From assembly GCA_027604665.1 (NCBI GenBank), contig JADGIZ010000392.1:1-14501 (forward strand): a DNA stretch of 14,501 bases, in the 5' to 3' direction. Position 1 is the first letter of the stretch. Each line of letters begins with the position of its first letter. The stretch is from Polyrhizophydium stewartii. Its lineage: Eukaryota; Chytridiomycota; Chytridiomycetes; Rhizophydiales. The translations under genes were made by a program, and so were the position numbers. Positions 7,675 to 14,501 of this stretch are shown one piece after another. The notes beneath the pieces were generated by a model that ran no database searches, was not told the origin of the DNA, and saw only the letters and a list, made by a program, of their open reading frames with translations.

Positions 7675-10600
7675 TCATCCACCCAAGGACACTGCCGGCG
7701 AGCACGAAGATGCCCACGAGCCGCCAATCTACACGCCGCCCAAAACTGGACTCGGCTGGGAGCACCCGTCGTGGCCTGAGAGCAAGACGCGGCGCAGCTT
7801 TCCCGCCGCTCATGATGCGCGGCGGAACGCGCGCGAGGCCAAGAAGCTGCTTCACACCGTCGTCGTCCCGCTCTCTTTAGACGCCAGACGAGATCACCAA
7901 GACCACCCACGGACAGGCCCCGCGCAAAGCCCCATGCTCAATGCTTCCCTGGCATTCCGCATGCGCCGCTTTGCTCCGCTCGTCGTGCCGACTGTCGATA
8001 TGCAGTCATCCGACGAGCGATCTGCTGCCGGAGCGAGCGAGCCGTCGGCGGCAACATCTCTCCTGCTTGCCGCGCATGATGTAGCAGCATCCGAGACAAA
8101 TGCTCCGCGCAGATCGCACACGTCGCTCGACCACGCTGCGCGTGCTCGACCAGATGCGCCGTCGGCCACAAGCAGTTGCGCTGCCGACTCGCGGCCCGGC
8201 GCACCTACAAAGGCAGACTCGAAGCTGTCCTCGCGCACCGCACCTTCCGCGTCATCGCATGCACAACCAACCTCTGCGCCGTCGCTTAAATCCGAAGATT
8301 GCCGCTCCGAGAGGTCGTTTGTCAAACTGGGCATGCCGCCCATGGCCACGGCTCGACCGCCGCCGTCGCCCATCATCAAAAAGAAGACCACCGCGACAGC
8401 CTCTCGTGCCGGCGTGCATGCTGCGTCACTCAGTATTTTGAGCCGCGCCGCGCGATCCCCAGCACACCACGCGATATCCAAGACGCACTCCGACGCACAG
8501 CTTTATTGGCCCACGATTAACGCCGAAGCCTTTGCGGGCTCCCCAAGTGCGAGCGCAGACCACGGGGAGAATGTACCCTGCGAAGAAGGCTCAAAATGGC
8601 AGTCTCGATTTGACACCGCCATCGCATTGGCAAAGTTGGAGGATGACAGAGCCGAACATGTGCGAGCGGAGGCTTTGGCAAGCCAGCCTCCGGAAATCAG
8701 GGACTCTGAGACCTCAGATCTGTCAGTCGCACAGCACTCTCGTGTGGTCGAAACACCAAAGGCGTCTCAAGGATGCCGCGACGGCGACGCAATACAAGCG
8801 AGTTCATCAAGACGTAGCGACGCAGGATCAGCGCCGCCACAGCCGTCTCAGTTTGAGCTGACCTCCTCATTCCCCGTAAGCGAGTCCAGAGAGGATGAAG
8901 CGAGCCAGTCAAGCGATCTACACGTCATTGTCGTCGTTGAGGGTCTTCACGTGCCGTTCAGCACGCCTGCGCCTGGAACAGAGACCGCAGATCCTGCTAC
9001 CTCCAAGCCGCACGGATGCAAATGCGGCAGACTATTCCGAAGTAGTGGAGACTTTGATGCGGGCAGCGACGACGGCCTTGACGGGGTGTGTACGTGTGGC
9101 AACCAAGCCGATGGGCCAGAGACCGACAATGCTGCATCGAGTCGATTCGATATTGGGTGGCGCCAGCGTCGCCAGCAGCAGGTGAGCGGCGCCACTCAGT
9201 GTCATAGTACCTGAAAGCATGAGCCTTGTCATTTAGATTGACACCGTTATGCACTCCTTACAGCTGCGAGAGCGCGATCGCGAGACAAAACACAAGGCGA
9301 GCAACATTCTGCGAAACAGCATTGTGTACACCAAGCATGAGCAACTACAGCGCCGCGAACTACTTCAAAGCAAGCGCGAGCCTGTCACAAAATACGACGA
9401 CTTGCGAAACGTCTTCAAGTGGGGGCCTTCGCTCAAGCGCGTCCCAGAAGCGCAGGTGGCGTTGAGATCGGCCAAGCTTCCGCAGGGTCTCAAACCAGTG
9501 CTTTTGAAGATTGCCGGGATCGACGCCACGCAAGGCGAATTCACGCCGCCCGCGGAGCCCGCATATGCCGAGATCGCAGCTCTCACGTCGCTTCCAGTGG
9601 GCGTGCAGATCGCGCCTCATCCGCGCTCGACCCAGGTCTGCAAGGATCCCCCGACGCGCAACATGTCCATTCCGTGCTCGATGGCCCATTGGCGCGACAT
9701 GATGAAGGGTGCACACATGGTGGCGGCGGCGGCGGACCGCAAGTCGTCCAGGTTTGCAGCAACGGTCCTCGGCTTCGAGGTTGACCCGCACACAGTTGCT
9801 CCAGGCGCCGAGCCGTGGGTTACTCCTCTCGAGCTGTACTCGATTTCCCCCCAGCGACAGTCCATCGAGCTTGCTCTTCATGCTCGCCGTCGCGCCAAGT
9901 CCGCGGGCAAGAGCCGCGGCCGGTCGCTGATGCCGTTGGCCGACTCGCGTGCAACTGCAACGGCGCGCGATCGACCAAGAAGCGCTGCGCTTTTGACGAC
10001 CTCGACGGAGAGCGGCATTCCAAGTCTGTCAGCAAGTAGGGCGTCTGGTGACTTTGGGTTGCCGACTTTACATCGCTCTCTTGGTCGCATCCAAACGAAT
10101 GATCTCGATTCGCGCATGGTCATCCCTCCCGTCGATACCACGGGAGAAAATGATGCAAGCCAGCCGAAAATAGCCGATTCTGAGTCGGCAGATGCAACGA
10201 GTTCAGTCGATATACGAGCATGTCCTCTGTCTGTAGTCTACTCGAGCCAAGCAGATCACAACCCTCGAAATCGCCAGTCACAGGACTCCCATGTCCAAGA
10301 GGACGCAGTTTTACCCGGCGAGGACGCGCACTTTGAGACAATTGGCTACAGCGAGACTCATAAGGACGCCTCGCAAACGGTCCTCAGCCGTACTTTGCAT
10401 AGCGCGGGAAGCTCAGCGAACGCCAGTTTCTTGGAGAGTATCCAGGCAGGCGCATTCGAAGGCCCCGACGCATCCGCTGAGCGCCTTCATGACCCTCGAG
10501 ATCATGCCGAAAGCGCGCCATTGGAGTTTGAAGACGCGCATATAGCCAAGCATCTCAATGCACGGACCAGCGCTTCGTCGGCTGAGTCTTCGCTGCAAAG

Positions 10601-11093
10601 ACACAGCAATTCGTCTGACCGGATTCCTGACCCCGGTACTTCTGCGGGCAGAGCTCCCGAGCAAGATCGGCGGCGGCGGGTCTCGAAGAGCATACAGCGG
10701 CCAAGCTCCTCGCAAACATTTGATCAGCTTCAGTTCTCATGGCCAATAACGTGCTCTCCATCTCGCCAGCGACAGATCATTGCGCATGTGGCTGCTTGTT
10801 TTGAACGCAAAAAGAGCCTGCTCGAGGCTAAGCTTGATGCCGCGATACCCGTCAAAATGGGGCAGAACGCATCGCGCATTGGCCGTGGAGACGGCAGTGG
10901 CGAATTTGGCGGTGGCCGGCAAAGGTTCCCTGCTCCAGGTTCAATGCAAGCAGGCCAGAACCCTCCCTTTTCGCAAGAAGCCAAAGGCGAAAGGCGAGCT
11001 CTCCCCAAGCTCCATGTGCGCAAGGCCGTTGCACATGCCGATACCGATATTGGTCTCTTCCGCCCATCTATGCTTGCAATTGACAACGAGTAA
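7658..11093 (+). CDS. Unknown protein of 1,126 residues
   Basis: I do not recognise this protein. Two exons, 7658-9181 and 9237-11093 (stop TAA 11091-11093), join in phase 0 across a 55-nt intron with donor GTGAGC and acceptor TTTAG. The start is ATG 7658; the same frame runs back to 7640 without an earlier ATG. Residues 22-42 are PPIYTPPKTGLGWEHPSWPES, followed by a basic helix. About 70-450 is low-complexity Ser/Ala/Pro. A CxC pair (454, 456) and a second CxC (478, 480) could bind a metal. Residues about 509-720 look the most folded: a charged helix (LRERDRETKHKASNILRN), then FKWGPSLKRVPEAQ, RNMSIPCSMAHWRDMMKGAH and GFEVDPHTVAPGAEPWVTPL. A long disordered stretch follows, then a short helix near 1020-1045 (RQRQIIAHVAACFERKKSLL). 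No signal peptide or membrane span is visible. Shared control with the DENN gene is possible but is no evidence of shared function. Confidence 0.85.
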
Positions 11094-11165
11094 AGGGTAG
11101 AAATCAAATGCACCTATATCATGTGCACGACGAGTTGCATGCAGGAGATTTATATGCAAGTCGGA
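11094..11165. other. 72-bp convergent gap
   Basis: Only 72 bp separate the stop codons of the unknown gene (+) and the SP-RING gene (-). Their 3' UTRs must overlap or run into each other's coding sequence. On the minus strand TATAAA near 11150 could act as a polyadenylation-type signal. Nothing else is visible. Confidence 0.6.
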
Positions 11166-12821
11166 TCAAAACGAAAATACAACGTCGTTGTCCTCCTCGT
11201 CGCTGGATTCGTCGAGCTTGAACGTCTCGCTGATCTCGGCGAGCAAGCTGTTGCTGGGGAAGGTAGCAGTGCTGGCGTCGGGCAGAAGCGGGTGGATGCG
11301 ATCGGCAGCCGGACTCTGCTGTTCGGCGTCGGTGCGCCGACGCTTTGCATCAGTTAGATTGTGGTCTTCTGGATCGTCAAGCATGCGGACGGTCCGCATG
11401 CTCAAGCCTTGGGGCGAAGCATAGCTTTCAGCTTGACGAGACGAGAGCAGGTAAGACGACTCGGCGTTGTCTTCATGAACAAAAGCCTGGGCCTGCATCT
11501 GCGCCATGCTGCGTCCCTGCTGTGCTGCTTGTTCACCTGTGCTGTCGGCCATCCCGTTGCTGGGCAGCGCCGCCGCGTGCGCCGCCTGAGGTGATAAGGT
11601 GGACTCTGGCGGCATAGTCTCCTGCGGCTGCGAGTGTACCACAACAGAGTGCGTTGAGCGAGCGGGTGTGTTCCTGCTCTCGGACCACTTGCAGTCCTCG
11701 CTCACGTAAACCTGCGTCGTCGAAGCGGAAGTGCTGTCAAGGATGTTCTGGGTGAAAACATCAACCCGAATCTGGTCGACGGTGAGGCGGTTCGAGCACA
11801 CTGGGCATGTGAGAGGAGCATGCCGGGCTGTCTGGAATGACGACAGCCAGTTTACGACGTCAAAACACTTTTCTCCCATCATCAGCACCAATACCACACA
11901 AAGGCGCCAGGCATCTTGACAATGGTGGATGCACTCACCAGCAGGTGCGTGCATGTTGATCCGCGCGCGGGTTTCTGGATGCGTTTCATAGTAAGCGGGC
12001 ATAGGAGCGACAGCGACACCGTGCTCTCGAGCTGGGCAATGTCGTCGTCATTGATAAACATGCGGCCAGCTGAGTCCCCATCAGGCAAGAGCCCCACAAA
12101 GCCAATGAAATCGAGTTAAGCTCCAGATGCACTTGAGTCTACGCGCAAGAGCAGAGTACTTACCAAGCGCAGCGCTTTCTTGGATAGAGAAGGGTGGAGA
12201 GGACTCGATGACTTTGAGTGCCTGCTCGCGCGAGAGCATCTCCACCAGACTAATTCCAATTGAGAAATCGGCCGTCTTGAGCTCATCAAACACAACCACA
12301 AGCCGGTTTTGGCCGTCCGTCAGCGAGGGGAGGAGATCGCACGGAAAGTCGCGCCCAATAAGGTGGATCTGCCCATTGTGACGCTCGATTTTGCGGCGGT
12401 GAAGCGTGACCGGACGCTTGTTAACGACGACGCCCTTGAGAGACTGCGGCCACTCGTGACGCTTTGCTGGATCGGCGGTCCTGCAGCAGTTGATGAACAT
12501 GAATCGAGGCGGCGGCGCATCATTGGCCGGCAAGGCGCGCGTGAGCTTTAGGAGTTCGATCGGCGACTGGGGCAGCATGGACGCGGAAAAGTCGATGTCG
12601 GCAACGATCGCGCGCGTGCTTGGTTGCAGCGGTCGCCACGCTGCAACCTGCGCGATCTTGAGAGCAAACTTGTACTTGATATGGCCGGTTGGCGAGTCGC
12701 TGCTGTTGACCGTCGGTGTATCATACTCGTGACTGATGGCGGTGGCAACCTGTAAAAGCCGTGCGACGTTCAGCCCAGGAGAAGCAGAGTCGGCAGGCTC
12801 TTTCCTGCCGCCGATCAAATC

Positions 12822-12903
<82 letters not shown>

Positions 12904-14501
12904 GATGCCTGAACGGACGCCGTGGCGTCGAGAGGCAATCTGGGCTGCAGCGAAGTAGCCTGGAGATGCGCAGAAGATGCCGCCGAAGTTACGTTCGGCG
13001 CAGCTGGTGCCACGGCAGAGGGCGGGTTGGCAAGCGCCGGCGCTTCAGTAACGGGAGCAACCGCCTGGAGCACAGGCGCAATCGTCTGGTATGCGGCCTG
13101 AAGAGACGGCTGCAGAACGACGCCTGTGATCGCCGGCGCTGCAGAGCTCGCCAGCCGTCCGGTTTTCAGATCTTTAACCTCGATTTTGAGTCGAGAGCGC
13201 AGCTCGCTGATGACACGGCCCTTCTCCTTGAGCGGCTTGGCAATGGCAGACAGAGGCATTTTCTCTGCATGGCATGTGTGGGCAATCGACAATCCCTCGC
13301 CAAGTATGCGAAGAATATCTACGGAGAAGCGTTAGAAGGCGGACATGAGGCGCGGACAAAGAGTACGTTGGATCCGGTTCCAAGGCTCACCTCGCATCGT
13401 CGACAGCATCGCATGCGAGTGATTTTTGGCTGCGCTGATAATACTGATCGCGAGCAAAGCAAAGTCTGGTCGCTTTGCCGCATTGTTTGCAAGTGCCTGA
13501 TCGTCATCGATTGTCAGCAGCAGCATCATGGCTCGCTAAACGAGCATAACAAGCTCACAACAAACGTGTCCGAGACATGGGTTGCTAGCTCAGCATTGTA
13601 GGCTCGGTCGTCCTGCGACCAAATTGCGAACTCCTGTGCGGCCGCAACAAAGTGGTCCTGAGTACCTAGCATCTTGCACAAAGCCTTGAGCCGCTCCATG
13701 TTCCTGTTTACGATGGATGACGAGTCGAAGGATGAAGCGGCCGCGGGCTCCGGCGGAGGCGCAACTTGTGCACGAGCATCTGTGAGAGATCGTGATCCCA
13801 GAGCAGGGAGGGGGGGCCGAGTCGCTGGCGATGCGGCGGCAGTCGTGGCGGATGCGGCTGCAGCGGCCACTGCGTCTGGTGCCGAGACCGAGGCCGCCTG
13901 GTCGTTTGTCGCGGCCTGTGCCTGAGACGAAGGTGGGGGCATAGCCGGCAGCGGCGATGGCTGGGCCGCCGGGTGCATGGAAAGAGCAGGTATTGGATCC
14001 TGGGAGATCTGCAGCTGATGGGCATCTGAGGCCCGGCTGCTCGCCCTTGCTGCTTCGAGCTGCGCGCGCAGCTCTCGGACGACGCTGTCCTTGAGGGCCA
14101 GCAGAGACTCGAGCTCGTCGATCCGGGCCTTGCGATCGTTGGCAAGCTTGCTAAGCTCGGAGATGCGCATGTGCTGGAGATCCATGAGGGCTTGCTGCTG
14201 TTCTAAGGTCTTCTCAAGCAGCGCCGACTCGGTCCGGATGGCGGGCCGCTCTGCTTCGGCATGAGCCGAGGTGGAAGCCTGAGGAGCTTGCTCGTACATG
14301 ATGCTGGGCGTGGCCGAGCGTGAAAACGGGCTGGCGGCCGTATGCTGGTGGAGCTGCTGCTGCAGCAGCTGGTGCTGGTGCTGCTGGTGCTGCTGGTGCT
14401 GCTGGTGCTGCTGGTGCTGCTGCTGCTGCTGGTGCTGCTGCTGCTGCTGCTGCTGCGGCTGCTGCGGCTGCTGCTGGGGCTGCTGCTGCTGGGGGTGGGG
14501 C
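11166..14501 (-). CDS. ZMIZ-type SP-RING SUMO E3 ligase (5' end outside the window)
   Basis: SP-RING proteins bring SUMO-charged E2 to nuclear substrates; ZMIZ members also act as transcription coregulators. Exons: 14501(open)-13559, 13496-13391, 13318-12164, 12069-11939, 11867-11166, all phases consistent, 1,011 residues visible. Numbering from the edge: Gln/His-rich 1-60; coiled coil about 93-158 (ISELSKLANDRKARIDELES); Ala/Pro-rich; ZMIZ-type N-terminal domain about 268-350 (LKALCKMLGTQDHFVAAAQE, then FAIWSQDDRAY); polyQ 490-515; PINIT-like region about 556-725 (HEWPQSLKGVVVNKRPVTL, GQNRLVVVFDE); SP-RING about 750-820 with CPLTMKRIQKPARG and ligands C774, H776, C779, C799, C802. KPARG is closer to ZMIZ than to PIAS or Siz1. 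No SAP domain is visible. The tail has a KRRR nuclear-localisation candidate and ends in an acidic run plus VVFSF, a possible SUMO-interacting motif. The frame is open to the window edge, so the start is unseen; Met at 14299 is internal or an alternative start. Confidence 0.9.
12822..12899 (-). repeat. (CTG)25 tract coding polyglutamine in the SP-RING gene
   Basis: Twenty-five uninterrupted CTG units plus one TTG on + give 26 glutamines (about residues 490-515 of the visible protein). They sit between the ZMIZ-type N-terminal domain and the PINIT-like region. It is the longest pure triplet run in the window. The copy number in an assembly may not be exact. Confidence 0.95.
14354..14491 (-). 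repeat. Imperfect CAG/CAC array coding Gln/His-rich N-terminal region
   Basis: Mixed CTG, GTG and CGG triplets on + read as Gln with interspersed His and Pro. Part is a regular Gln-Gln-His period (nine bases) around 14380-14415. A 14-bp palindrome, GCTGCTGCAGCAGC, lies at the inner edge. The frame stays open to the last base of the window, so the tract probably continues. Confidence 0.9.

Noticed and set aside
7894..8481. - strand frame of 195 codons inside the unknown gene
   Set aside because: Antisense shadow of a GC-rich Ser/Ala/Pro-coding exon; the + frame is longer and spliced consistently with the downstream exon.
10730..11113. - strand frame of 127 codons near the end of the unknown gene
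   Set aside because: Antisense to the continuous exon 2 frame, with no independent support.
12822..13601. + strand frame of 259 codons starting with a long poly-leucine run
   Set aside because: It is the CTG repeat read on the other strand, followed by antisense of the SP-RING gene. It has no protein-like pattern and crosses two supported introns.
1..14501. A coordinated gene cluster or new defence-like system
   Set aside because: The genes are on alternating strands, belong to unrelated housekeeping families where recognisable, and show no mobile or cluster-like signatures.

Overview
The window looks like nuclear DNA of a GC-rich, intron-dense fungus. Four protein genes can be read: one complete gene, one complete apart from an uncertain first junction, and two cut by the window edges. 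About 19 short spliceosomal introns can be placed, mostly 55-124 nt, with GTGAG-type donors and CTGAC-like branch sites. Glutamine tracts encoded by CAG runs occur in two of the genes. The large DENN protein carries a zinc finger between its central and downstream DENN parts, an arrangement I know from fungi. A SUMO ligase of the ZMIZ type, absent from budding yeast, argues against yeasts and for an early-diverging lineage, perhaps a chytrid. The lineage is inference only.

Layout, left to right. Positions 1-551 (+): the 3' half of a ubiquitin-conjugating enzyme of the UBE2W type; its 5' half lies outside the window. Positions 773-7550 (-): a DENN-domain protein of about 1,836 residues in about 14 exons, a probable Rab guanine-nucleotide exchange factor. 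Positions 7551-7657: a 107-bp divergent promoter with two 8-bp GC palindromes. Positions 7658-11093 (+): a two-exon gene for a 1,126-residue protein that I do not recognise. Positions 11166 to the right edge (-): a ZMIZ/PIAS-like SP-RING SUMO E3 ligase, cut inside a glutamine/histidine-rich N-terminal region.

The genes alternate in orientation: convergent, divergent, convergent. The gaps between coding regions are only 221, 107 and 72 bp, so nearly all sequence is coding, intron or very short UTR. Nothing suggests a shared pathway or operon-like system. The E2 (ubiquitin) and the SP-RING protein (SUMO) belong to related but distinct modification systems. The only physical coupling is the shared promoter of the DENN gene and the unknown gene. 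I saw no mobile element, tRNA, rRNA or CRISPR array. The best leads are the unknown gene, the ZMIZ-type architecture in a probable fungus, the split zinc finger inside the DENN module, and the stop-free 192-nt intron in the E2 gene.
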